Origin: Diplosphaera chodatii
Taxonomy: Eukaryota; Chlorophyta; Trebouxiophyceae; Prasiolales; Stichococcaceae
DNA length: 64,000 nt
Reading direction: 5' to 3'
NCBI GenBank assembly: GCA_032358165.1
Contig: JAALGY010000013.1
Span: 467,317-531,316 of the forward strand
In this document: in pieces, positions 54,282 through 64,000 of the stretch
How the letters are laid out: each line of letters begins with the position of its first letter
Numbering within the stretch: the stretch's first letter is position 1
The notes under the pieces: generated by a model
Told to the model about the DNA's origin: nothing
The model's input: only the letters and a program-made list of their open reading frames with translations
The model's database searches: none
Position numbers and translations under genes: made by a program

Positions 54282-55940
54282 ATGCCGCAGCAACAGATGC
54301 CGCCGCAACAGTGGCAGCAGTTTCGCCAGCCGCCCTGCAGATGGCCGCCCCGCCCTGCCTTGCAGATGGCTGCGCATGCACAGCTGCAGTAGCAGCCACA
54401 GCCGCAGGCGTACCAGCAGCCTGCGGCGCAGCGTCCAGGGGTGCTCCCAATGCAGCAGCCGCCGCGGAAGCCTCATCAGCCACCTCGACGGCACCTGCAG
54501 CAGTCACAACAGCAACAGCCGTGGCAGATGCTGCAGGTCCAGGCTGTGTCGCTGCAGCCCGAGCCATTTGGCGGTGCTGCTGATCCACTTGGTGGCGAGC
54601 GAGGTTGCCGTGTTTCCAGACATGGCGTCCATCATCCTGAGAGGCGATGGCTCTGGCGGCGATGCTGCAGGGCAGCCAGCTGTTGTGCTTGACCCCGGCG
54701 CCGCAGGTGACTGGCTGCAAGCTGCTGTATGCTCCTACAACTAGCAAGCAAAACCACACATCCTGTTGCATTCAGTCAGCCATGTGGGCACGCCAGTGGG
54801 CCTACTTGTCAATAAATCGTGTGCAGGGTGTTCAGCAGGAAGGGGAGCAGGTCTGGCAGCATGCGCCCTGCTGTCGCCGCACCTGCGCTCGGAGCTGGCC
54901 GTTTGCCAGCACCTGCTGCGTGCGCCGCGCACGCGCTCCGAGCTGGGCACAGGTGTCAGCCTCTCTATTCTGCTGGAACTCCGGATCGCTCGTGCAATGC
55001 GGTCTGTGCATAGCTAGGCAGATAAGCTGCGCAAGCCATGTGCCTTGCGCACCCAGCCTCCAAATGCTGCTCGATCTGGCCACTGCAGGTGGGCGTGCTC
55101 AGCAGGCTGCCGCAGGCGGTGGCGCTGGTGCTCAGCCGGCAGCTGGGGCAGCCGATGCCATTGCAGCCCGCGCAGGTCCGGTATTATCCACTCGCCAGCT
55201 GCAGGCGGAGCACAGGGAGGACCGAAGACAGCTTAGCCTGCGCATTGTGCAGCGCCGCCAGCATTCGGATGTTACCGGTGTGTTATCAGCAAATGTCTTG
55301 CTGTAAACTTGGCTGCGTGTCTCTGTCAGCCTGCATTGGTCATGCAAGGACATGCGTAACAGGCTGCAACTGCAAACTCTGCAAGGGCTGGTGCAGATCA
55401 AGATCAGGGAGCGGCTCTTGCGAGAAAAGGCATCTGGCAGCTCAGCGCCAGCAGCAGCAGCAGCCGCAATTGCCATAGCAGTATCAGCAGGCCCATTCTT
55501 GCAGCAAACCGCCGCCGCAGCAGCCTCCGCAGCAGCAGCCTATGCCGTCACAGCTCAGCCAGCAGCAGGCGCTGCCGCCGTAGCAGTGGCAGGGCATCGC
55601 AGCACCTGCAGTGCACACACAACAGCCAGCTGTGGAACCCCTACAGACGCTCACGCAGCCGACCGCAGCGCCGCAGCAGGCTCTGCAGCAGGCGCAGCTG
55701 ACGCCAGGCCAGCTGCCCCCTGCGACTGCTGTGGTGCCTGCTGCTCCAACCTAACATCTGGCGTGCGGCTGCACTGCTGGTAGCCGTGGGTGATTTGGTT
55801 GGTACTGTGGCGCTCTTCACGGCTGCCCAGCTGCCGGACTGCGCCTCAGCCTTTGCCAGTGTTCTGCATGATGCTGCGCTGGCATCGATGCAGGGGAGCA
55901 CGCAGAGTCGGTGGAAGCAAATCTGCGGCTGTATGTAGTG
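54282..55940 (+). pseudogene. Gln-rich, partly decayed or unresolved gene
   Basis: Fragments of coding character without a full model. A Gln/Pro-rich frame starts at ATG 54282 (MPQQQMPPQQWQQF) and has a TAG in the middle of a CAG run (about 54408). A helical segment at about 54555-54709 (HLAVLLIHLVASEVAVFPDM) joins in phase to 54831-54954 (ALLSPHLRSELAVCQHLL). Further on, 55090-55175 reads VGVLSRLPQAVALVLSRQL. A second Gln-rich frame at 55440-55755 has two more TAG codons flanked by CAG. A last open segment ends at TAG about 55939. It may be a pseudogene, or the Gln frames may not be the translated ones. No family recognised. Confidence 0.35.
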
Positions 55941-56482
55941 GAATTGTTGCAGGCTATGTGATGTCGAACCATCGTTGCTATCACGAGGTCTAGGCTAGAC
56001 CGACGTAACAGCTGTTTATGACCTGGTTTTGGTCGATTTGCAGAGACATACTTGCTTAGGTGTTTGCACCACCAATAGGCAAAGTAGCGCCCAATCAACA
56101 GCATCGATCTGCTGTATCGATGCAATCCTGACAGCTGACACACCTGCACATACTTCTGCCTTAGTACCACTATACTAGTAGTGCTGTGCCGTTGCTGGGC
56201 TATGCCCGGTGCATCCCTTGAGATTGCCGGACAACTCTAGCATCATGCATCTCCTGTGTTGTGGACGGCGTCTCTCGCGTGGTTGCGAAGATGTGCCACG
56301 GTCCTGTACTTTCGCCAGTGCATGTTCAAGTCCACCGCCGTCAACTGAATTGGCGGCTGGTCTCAGGGGTCCACAATCAAATGGTCCCAGGGTGTCGGCG
56401 GCCCTGGAGCCTTCCTCGGCACGCGCCCCTGCAATCCAGCCTGCCAAATGTTGTCACTGACGTACCTTGGGCCATCAACACA
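55941..56482. other. Intergenic, no gene seen
   Basis: About 540 bp upstream of the next gene; only a short frame preceding the chosen start at 56483, which may be 5' UTR. Confidence 0.4.
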
Positions 56483-58969
56483 ATGGAAGGTGCAAGAACG
56501 GTGCAGGACCGTGTTGCAGACGTAGTGAAAGCACTGCAAGCAGCCAAGGTCGGCATTGCAGACCTTGATGAGGAGTCGCTTGAGGACCTGAGCTTGAGGA
56601 TTGACGATCCTGCCAAGCTCACCTACACATACGCATGGGCTATAGACGTATACGGCGTGCTCACCTGGCTTGGCCGCCATGTTGCCTCCATGGTGGACGA
56701 GCGCGTGCAGAGAAAACAGGGCGCCCAGCTCACCGCCCAGCTCAGGTGCCAGGTGGATGCGCTGTGGGCCCTTGTCAAGCCAGAGGACGAGGCGGGGCCA
56801 GCTGTGTACTCACAGGCGACGATGCGCGTTGATCCGCACTCGCCCGCGCAGCTGCTGGATAGCCTGCACCATAGAACACCCACAGACTGCGACATTGACA
56901 CCACTGCGGCACTGATGTTGGCTGTGGCACGGCTGCTGAACACCAACCACGAGCAGCCCGACCCACTGCACGTCGTCAATATGCAGGTGAGTTCCAACCA
57001 TGTCCTCGTTGTCGCAATGATACGACAACCAGCAATGTGAAGGCGTGTCTCTCACCAAATCAGAGCTTGATCGATGGGGCTAGTTGCGCAGGAGGACGGC
57101 GAGAAGATCTCCGTGTTGTCGTTGCCGGCTGACGGCAGCGGCAAGGGCGGGCCGTACAACATGGCTCTGGTGCTGATGGAGGTAGCTGCAAGCCAAATGC
57201 TGATGCTTATTTGGATTGGCACTGTCCCACACCTCGATCAACGGTGCACATACAACACATCATGGTCTGGACCTTGCGCAGGTGCTGGCCGATAAAGTCG
57301 AGAAGGGGGACACAGCAACCATCAGAGAACCTGCAGTACAGGATCCGGGTCAAGACCGACGAGTTCCCAAGCTGGTGAGTCATTCTTGCATACTGCACTG
57401 GGAGTGACGGCGGTGGTGCTGGCACGCAACAAGAATGTTGAAAGGTGCTCTGCGTGTGCTGAGGCGCCCGTGGTTCTGCACAGGAGCGATGTCCACCTGG
57501 CGTTGGAGATCATTGCGGGGATGACGGGCTGCTCGCCGGCCAGCTTTGGTGTCGAGCCAGAGTCACGAGCACTGTATGCGATCGCCGGCCGCGATGGCAC
57601 GGTGCATGGTGCGCTGCCGGCAGCCACCTCGCTCTCTGATGTCAGTCAGTTGGCAAACCCCCACCCTGTGCTGCAAACTAGACAGGCGGTGTGCAATGTC
57701 AGTCATGCTGCACATGCAGTGCACCAGGTGCCTGCGGGCGAGAGCCTGAGCAAGCACAAGGAGGAGCTCAGAAAGAAGTTTGCTGAGTATGATGTGCCGA
57801 CTGACGGCGGGTGGTTGTTGGCCTTGGAGAAGGAGGGCCTCTTGAAGGTATGCCTTACCACACAGCTCAGCTTGCATAGCCTGCACGTTGCACCTGCATC
57901 CATGTGCCAGTCCATTCACAGAGTTGTGCAGTCGACTGAAGCCGCTTGTCAATGTGCAGGCGCTGACGCAGCACAAGTACTTTGAGCCTGGGCATGGTGC
58001 CGTTGTGACCAAGGGAAGTCCGTCAGACGCGCTGAGAGCGTTTTGGCTGGCCTTCAGCTTGGCCAAGGCGTGGGCTCTCAAAGCACGTGAGTAGTATGCA
58101 CCCTTGCTGCAGAGCGTTTGCATGGTGTGTTGCTCCACAATCGCAACATGCAGGCCTGCTTGCGGCTGCCAGCAACCGTCATGCATGACCACTCGTTCAT
58201 CACCGGCGCAGACCTGCCGGACGACGACCAGTACGGCGCGGAGGCGCAGGCAGGCCTGTCAATGGGCACGAGCAGGCGGCTGCAGTGAGCCCTCTCGCGG
58301 CATCCTACATGTTGCTCGCCAAGTTGCCACACATATGTTGCATGCACATGGCCAGCGCCTGATGCGGGTCCCTGACCGCTTGTGGTGTGGCTGAAAGCGC
58401 GGATTGTTGTGCGTGCAGGCTGGCGGTGGCGGACACGCGAATGATCGCGTGGCGGGAGCTGGTGTCCAAGTTCAGCGTCAAGGGAGCGCCAAAGGTGTCG
58501 CTGCCGCTGGAGCACGCCTCTATCGACCCCCGCGAGCGCCTGCGCGAGCTGCGAAAGCGGGCAAAGGCGCAGGGCCTGAAGGAGTTTGCCCGGCAGGTGG
58601 GTGACTCCTTGGTTTTGCACTGCTGTGTATGACCAGGGCCTGTGGACTTTAAGTGTTGGCTGCTGTGCCGCATTCGGAGTGACACAGGATCTGCTGATGT
58701 TGCTGGCTCTGTGCCTCCTCCATTGCTCATTGGCCACCCTTCAGCAAGGCTTTGTATCGGAGTGTGCCAAGGACCTTGGTGCTTGTCTCGTGCTCTTGTG
58801 GGCGCGGAGCAGTGCATGCACCCAGTAAAACACTGTGGGAGTGACAGCCGTTCTTAGCACCTGTGTGTGACTGCTGCAGCTGAGTCGCCTCATCAGGGAG
58901 GACACGATCGTCCTGCAGCAAGGGGCGGAGAGGCGCTGGGTGGGAACAAGCGACTCGTCAGGAAGCTGA
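56483..58969 (+). CDS. Unrecognised multi-exon protein
   Basis: Nine exons: 56483-56986, 57092-57181, 57316-57374, 57484-57640, 57728-57847, 57960-58086, 58173-58284, 58419-58596, 58880-58969; all phases close, 478 aa. I do not recognise it. The first exon encodes a mostly helical 168-residue region (VVKALQAAKVGIADLDEESL, AWAIDVYGVLTWLGRHVA); the middle mixes likely beta segments (LQYRIRVKTDEFPSW) with HLALEIIAGM; then a charged helix KHKEELRKKFAEY; the end is Arg-rich (RERLRELRKRAKAQG). No transmembrane segment, signal peptide or catalytic motif is evident. Two internal acceptors (57316 and 58173) were chosen because only they keep the frame, so those borders are less sure. Confidence 0.65.
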
Positions 58970-60859
58970 AGAGGCACATGAATGAGATGTGTGACTCATG
59001 ATGCTGTGGTCTGCTCGGTTGTGGTTGTGACACTCGGATCCAGTGTACTCTGGTATCATTACGGACAACACTTGATTTCAGCCTGGAAAACACAAGTGCC
59101 GCCTTGCTCTGCCATCCCTCCTTGCTACACGCAGCCTGGGCGCCTGATCCTGCCCTCGTTCGCCCATTTACGATCTAGCAAATCAGGCTTTGCCCACCAC
59201 CCGCCGTCTGTCTTGCCACCTCGACTCCACACCTGCGAGCAGCACTCATAGTAGAGTGAGCCTTTGACCTGCTCAAGTCGGTGCAACTGCAAGTACTCGG
59301 ACAGCAACCCCAGTGTAGCGCAGTATGGGGCGCAGCCATCGATGTCCGTCAGCAGGGCGCCAGGCAGCGCACCTCAGGGGGTTGATGTGCCAGTGGTCCC
59401 TCGGCCCAGTGCACAACATGCGGCATGAGTGAGCGTGCACCACCTGCAAGCGGCACACGTGCATCGCTGACAGAGAGCGATGAACTCAACCATGGCAGCC
59501 TGCTCTGGCCACGGTTGCATGAGACACCACGGGCCAGGCAGGTGCGCAAATCCCTCGAATCAGCTGGCATATCACTGCACACCTGCGGCTGCACGCAGCC
59601 ATCAATGCCGCACCCCCGCGGTGCCCCCCTACTCTCGCTTGCTGGCTCCGCAGCCGCCTGCTGCGGTGTCCCGGCTGCAAGCGTCTGGGTCAGCTTGAGC
59701 CAACGTCCTCAGCAGCCACCTCGCCAGCACTGCGACCTGCAGTGCGCCTGCCGCCGTGTACCGCCGCGGCCGTGCGCCCAGCTGCAGTGCTGTGGACAGC
59801 GGGCCGCAGACGGCATGCTGGCCGTGCTGCAGGCTGGTGGCATACAGGTCGCCCTCGCTGTTGTGATGGGGCCGCTCCACGCAACTTGACCTGCAGCCAG
59901 CTGTGGTCAGTACGGCTTGGAGATGCGCCAGGGCGTGGTGACGATGCACAGTGTGCAACTGCATGGCTCCAGCGACGAAGCCGCCATCCAGTGTTGAACC
60001 TGGGCACCTGATGCGGGAGAGGGCCCCAGCGTTGTGTTTGATGTAAGACGTCAAACGCATGTTCTGCACCGGCAGCAGCGAACACCTGCACCAGCACATC
60101 AGCTTGTCATGGGCAGGAGGCTGCAGAGCATTGGCGTACATGCAGGTCGTAAGCAGCTGGCCCCACACCCCATATAGGGCGCCATGCAAGGACATGTCAG
60201 CTGCTGTGCTCGTCGTACAGCCAGGCAGAGCACGAACGGTCGCGTCATGCAGTACCACCCAGCAGCAGGTTTAGCAGGCACCAATGCAACCGACCAGCAT
60301 CGGCAATGGCGGCGGTAGCCACTGACCTGGGTCTGCCCACAGCCCAGCTGGCAATTGGAGAGCAGCCGTCCGTGCTCTGCGGCGCAAAGCATCTGCTGAT
60401 CGCATGCTGTCCGAGGCCGTGTTCTCCTGACATAGCCTTCCTCGGGGCAGGGTCCGCTGCCAAGCTACTCCCGCACGGTGTGGCATTTACACGCCCGGAT
60501 CACCCAAGGTGATTATCAGGCTTCGGCGCTCTGCAGCTGGAGAGTGACAGCTCAGCAGAGCTCAGAGCCCTGAGATGAGCCACTCTGGCATGCATGCAAT
60601 CTGCACTCACAACCACACTGCGATGACCAAGAGGCCCTTGCGACGCTGCATGCCGATCTGCATCTTCCCTGCAAACATCACGTGTGTGCAAAACTGCTTG
60701 CACCTCATGGCAACATGCAGGATCCCTGTGGCAGGTGGTACAATGTACGGGCCTGCATGTCAATGCATGTCATGCATGTCAAGCATTGCGCCAGGAATTC
60801 ATCATTGCAACCGCAGTTTGCGGGCACACAAAGCATCGCCACACGCAGCATGTTGCACA
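58970..60859. other. Intergenic with one doubtful minus-strand frame
   Basis: About 1.9 kb without a clear gene. On the minus strand 60258-59629 is open for 209 codons, with a plausible helical stretch near 59800-59700, but no motif or splice structure supports it. Confidence 0.35.
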
Positions 60860-61939
60860 ATGGCTGCCAGGCCGATGTATGTGAAGGGCACAAGCACATT
60901 GAAGGACGTAATTTGTCCTGGTGACCCAATAGCACCATTGATCAGAGAACAGGGCAAGCCCGCCGTGGTGTTTCTCAAATACCAGCGTAATACAGAGGTT
61001 CTGGGCTTCCGCCCGACCCCGGGCGTGTCCACAGTTCTAGCTGTTGAGGACATTGTGACACAATGCTGCCGGTCCTTTCTGCAGTCAGATGAACTCGTGC
61101 AGCCCGCTGCCGATCCACGGCCAGGGCATGAAAAACCTGATTCAGCGCCTGACAGGTCCCTGGACTTTTCGCCCGACTCCCTGGCGGTCGGCAGCAGGGT
61201 GAGTGTGCGAGCGGTGTGCATTTGCCTGCGCCGGCTCCTGTTGCCTGCGCCAAGTGCCAGCAACGGCCAGCAGGATGTGCTGCATTGCACGCCGCCCCCA
61301 ATGCTGCAGGACGGCGTCAGGAGCAGGCCGCTGGAGCCTGCAGAGAAGGATGTGCTGCGGGACAACTGGAGGCAGTGGCTTCGGGACTTCTTCGCGCCAG
61401 AAGCGGGTGTGCCTGGTGCTGAATCAGCACCGTCGCCACAACGGCATGTCGGCCACCTGCGTTTGGTCACGGTCTTCAATGTGGACTCCGGCTGCCTGCA
61501 GTGAAGCAGCGCCAGCAGGCGGCAGCGCCGCCCCCGCGCTCGCCATCAAAGCGTGCGTCGTGTCTGCCTTCAACATCCGTCACTGCATGCATGCACGACG
61601 CGCTCCTGTGCATGCATGCACATCCGCCTGACGCAGGGCACTGAGTGTGTTGTAGGTAAGCCGGGCGGTCACGGGCAGGGCGGCGAGAGCCAGGCCTCGA
61701 GCCCGCGACAGCCGTCACAGCGCAGCAAGCGGCGCGAGGGACGCAAGTCTGGCGGGAGCGTGGCCCACCCAGCCAAGAAGAAGCGGGTGAAGGTCGTTGT
61801 GCAGCCGCGCGGCGCAAGCGTGCAGGCGGCGCTGGTGAGCGGCAGCGTCCCTGCCCCGGGCAGGACCGTCCGAGCACCGTCAGGTGCAATGCCGTTGGGT
61901 GTTGTGGATCGTGCCCCTCTGTTGATAAGAGCAAAATAA
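60860..61939 (+). CDS. Small basic, probably nuclear protein
   Basis: Three exons: 60860-61198, 61310-61406, 61656-61939; in frame, 239 aa, stop TAA. The N-terminal ~75 residues look folded (MYVKGTSTLKDVICPGD, PAVVFLKYQRNTEVLGF), followed by a polar linker and a helix rich in Trp and Arg (LRDNWRQWLRDFF). The C-terminal third is Ser/Arg/Lys-rich and contains AKKKRVKVVV, a near-classical monopartite nuclear localisation signal. Nuclear location is inferred from that; no DNA- or RNA-binding domain was recognised. The last exon uses a TAG acceptor. The start ATG is the first of the open exon and has a Kozak-like A at -3. Confidence 0.65.
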
Positions 61940-62343
61940 ACAGTATGGTTTGCACCTCCACTCAAGAACCTGCTAGCTTGAAGGCTCGCCAAACCCACCG
62001 ATTTTGTGCCAAGGTCAGGCGCCCTGTTGGTGTTGTGCAGCCGCGCAAGTGCCGCGCGGCGCTCCAGCTGCCAATGCCAGCCAGCAGTCGTCCGCAACCG
62101 GAGTGGTGGCCGGCCCCGCGCTTGGCATCGTTGCAGACGAGGTGAACCCATGAACCATCTTGATGGACATGCCTTCTGTCTTCCACTCTGGGTGAGTCGC
62201 CAGATGTTGTACATATTAGCTTTCATTGGGGTAGCTGGGGGGGCCGTCATGCAGTTGTCCACACGAACAATGCCTTGACTGCAGCCGTCTGGTCGTCCTG
62301 AGGAGCCTTGCTGGGTGCGAGGCTTGTGTGGGGTCTGCTGCAG
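61940..62343. other. Gap before the second coiled-coil gene
   Basis: No gene seen. The first exon and promoter of the coiled-coil gene should lie here but could not be fixed. Confidence 0.4.
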
Positions 62344-64000
62344 GTGGTGGCAGCGGCCACGCCGGATGCCGAGCGTCTGGAGTCCGGGGGACCGCCAGCA
62401 GCTGAGGCAGCCAGTGCCGCCGAGCAGCGGTTGGAGGAGGCGCGGACGCAGTTGCGCGGCGCCAACGAGGAGGTGGCGGCGTTGCGCATCAAAGTGAGTC
62501 GGGGGTGCTGCAAGCGGGGTGCACCCTAGCCACTCTGCTGGCGAATCAAGATGCTCAGCAAGCCATGTGCTTGGGCTTTCAGATTGTGTGAAGATGTGAG
62601 TTTTGCGCTCTGTCAGGTGACTGAGGAGGCAGAGGCGGTTGCCGCAAGCGATTGCGAGGCAGGGCAGCTGCGTGGGCAGCTGGAGGGCGCGCATAAAGAC
62701 GTGGCGGCACTCGAGGCAAAGGTGTGCTGCGACCATGGTGAAAGCGAAAGGCGACTGCGGCCAGGGTGCCGGCACTGGACTGTCATGTTGCATGACGTTT
62801 TCAAGGGTCGCCACAGCATGGATGTGCACCATCTGATCCTCGTGTCTGCCATGCTACGAGGTCATCCGCTTTTTCTCACCCTTTCTGTGCTGCCTGGGTT
62901 GGCAGTGACCAATTGAGGAATGCTTTTACCGTTTGCAGACCCCGCCAGGCCCATGTCCAGCTTCATGCTGGCTGAATGGCAGCACATTGTGATGCTGGTG
63001 GTGCAATCACCTCCAGGTGTCCGAGTCGGCGGAGGCTGCGGCGGCCGCTGGCCTGCAGGTTGCGCAGCGCGTGCAGGAGGTGGCCCAATTGCGGACGGAG
63101 CTCGCCAGCCAGCGGACGGCCCACCAGGAGGCCGACGCCGCCGCTTCCGCACGCGAGGCCCGCCTGGAGCAGGACCTGACAGCGGCCCTGGCGGTGGCGG
63201 AAGCAGCGCGACAGCAGGTGGTTCTGTGTGACGCTGTGAGTTGCGCGAGTTGCGGAGCGAATCTGCATGATGGAAGGTAAGTGTGGTGCTGACAGGGAAG
63301 TCACACTTCGTGAGACGCTGCTGGGTTGCTGATGGATTTACTGCGGTCACCAGGTGGCCGAGGCGCTGGATGCCAAGGAGACAGCCATGCAGCAGCTGGC
63401 GGAGCAGCATATCCTTTGGGGCGATGCCCTCGAGCCCTACATGCAGGACCGTGACAAGGAGCGCCTCCAGGCGCAAGAGGCGATGGAATTTGCAGACTTG
63501 CAGATCGCCCTAGCTTGTCAGTCGTTCGCTCAGGTGGAGGGTCAGCTGGTGGTCGCGCTGTCAGAGGCATACCGGTCACACAGTGAGGTGGGTGCGTTCG
63601 AGACCTTCTCCCGTCTCTTGCGCCCTTGTGAGGCGTCTGCAGCACTCACCGCACCGCTGTATGTCATATGATGATGGTGGTGTTTCTCATGCCAGGCAGC
63701 TTTTGCGTACCAGCAGCTTGCACAGCGCACTGCGCAGTTAGGCACTGTCCAAAGCAACTGCAATGCGTTGCGTCGGCGGCTACATGTTGCCAGAAAGGAG
63801 ATGGCATGGGTGAGAGCACAGCTGGGTGTAGTTTCGTATGCTTCTGGTATGCCTGCCCCAGCAGTGGGCTCCTGACAGGCGTTTGCGTGTCGGTAGCGTT
63901 GCTGCATCCGTGTGGTAAATCATGATGAACCTGCTCCAGGCGCGGAAGACATCGGGAACAAACAGGCAGCGGGCGCTGGGGGCCGAGACTCAGCTCGCTG
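62344..64000 (+). CDS. Second coiled-coil protein (partial at right edge)
   Basis: Visible exons: 62344-62493, 62617-62721, 63017-63217, 63354-63587, 63696-63809, 63940-64000 and onward. As in the coiled-coil gene at 26-29 kb, every intron is phase 0 and most exons begin with GTG directly after the acceptor AG. The sequence is Ala/Glu/Gln-rich helix with heptad spacing (AAEQRLEEARTQLRGANEEV, RVQEVAQLRTELASQR, RLEQDLTAALAVAEAARQQ). No enzyme motif. The start was not found, and the gene continues past the window. It may be a distant paralog of the other coiled-coil gene or simply similar in composition. Confidence 0.65.

Noticed and set aside
54282..55940. Reassigned UAG (Gln) genetic code, as in some ulvophyte algae
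   Set aside because: The AGC kinase, msrB and the first coiled-coil gene end naturally in TAG at family-consistent positions.
59629..60258. Minus-strand 209-codon frame as a real gene
   Set aside because: Part of it looks helical, but no start context, splice partners or motifs could be supported.
61669..62832. Minus-strand frame of 387 codons at the right end
   Set aside because: Overlaps exons of two genes that have consistent splice phases on the plus strand; composition is low-complexity.
1..64000. CRISPR arrays, bacterial operons, rRNA or tRNA genes
   Set aside because: No regularly spaced repeats, ribosome-binding sites or recognisable tRNA/rRNA segments were seen; the gene structure is eukaryotic throughout.

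Overview
The window is nuclear DNA of a eukaryote, most likely a green alga (Chlorophyta, probably trebouxiophyte-like). This is inferred from very GC-rich coding DNA, dense short GT-AG introns with donors mostly of the form GTG(C/A/G)G, long CTG/CAG and Ala/Gln microsatellites, plant-type telomere heptamers (CCCTAAA), a hexose/H+ symporter-type transporter, SnRK2-like kinases and a plastid-type MsrB. No operons, Shine-Dalgarno sites or bacterial features are visible. I rebuilt the genes by eye, requiring GT-AG borders, matching intron phase and family motifs; most reconstructions close in frame over every exon.

Layout. 0-7 kb: two tandem, minus-strand SnRK2-like kinase paralogs; the first runs off the left edge. 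7.7-9.4 kb: minus-strand methionine-R-sulfoxide reductase (MsrB). 10-11.8 kb: a third, intronless kinase paralog on the plus strand. 12.8-15 kb: a fourth, unrelated MAP3K/TKL-like kinase on the minus strand. 16.6-21.7 kb: a 22-exon MFS hexose transporter (minus). 23.2-25.4 kb: TMEM242-like mitochondrial protein (minus). 26.1-29.2 kb: coiled-coil protein (plus). 29.6-32.1 kb: AGC kinase of PKA type (plus). 33.0-34.5 kb: Derlin (plus). 34.8-35.7 kb: PHF5A/SF3b14b splicing factor (minus). 36.3-41.2 kb: DBP4/DDX10-type DEAD-box helicase (plus). 42.1-47.4 and 48.7-54.2 kb: a tandem pair of large U-box proteins (plus). 54.3-56 kb: a poorly resolved, partly decayed coding region. 56.5-59.0 kb: an unrecognised 9-exon gene. 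60.9-61.9 kb: a small basic, probably nuclear protein. 62.3-64 kb: a second coiled-coil gene, cut by the right edge.

The stand-out feature is an AT-rich insert of about 0.72 kb (about 39178-39900) inside a DDX10 intron. It is almost wholly a rolling-circle Rep gene of CRESS-DNA-virus (geminivirus-like) type, antisense to the host gene, open through the HUH endonuclease domain and cut just after Walker A. It looks like a recent endogenous viral or plasmid-derived element.

The genes are mostly independent housekeeping and signalling functions: kinases, ER-associated degradation (Derlin, U-box proteins), RNA processing (PHF5A, DDX10), redox repair (MsrB) and sugar uptake. The window also records gene-family expansion: three related kinases with different intron content, and two U-box genes whose reading frames have drifted in different exons.
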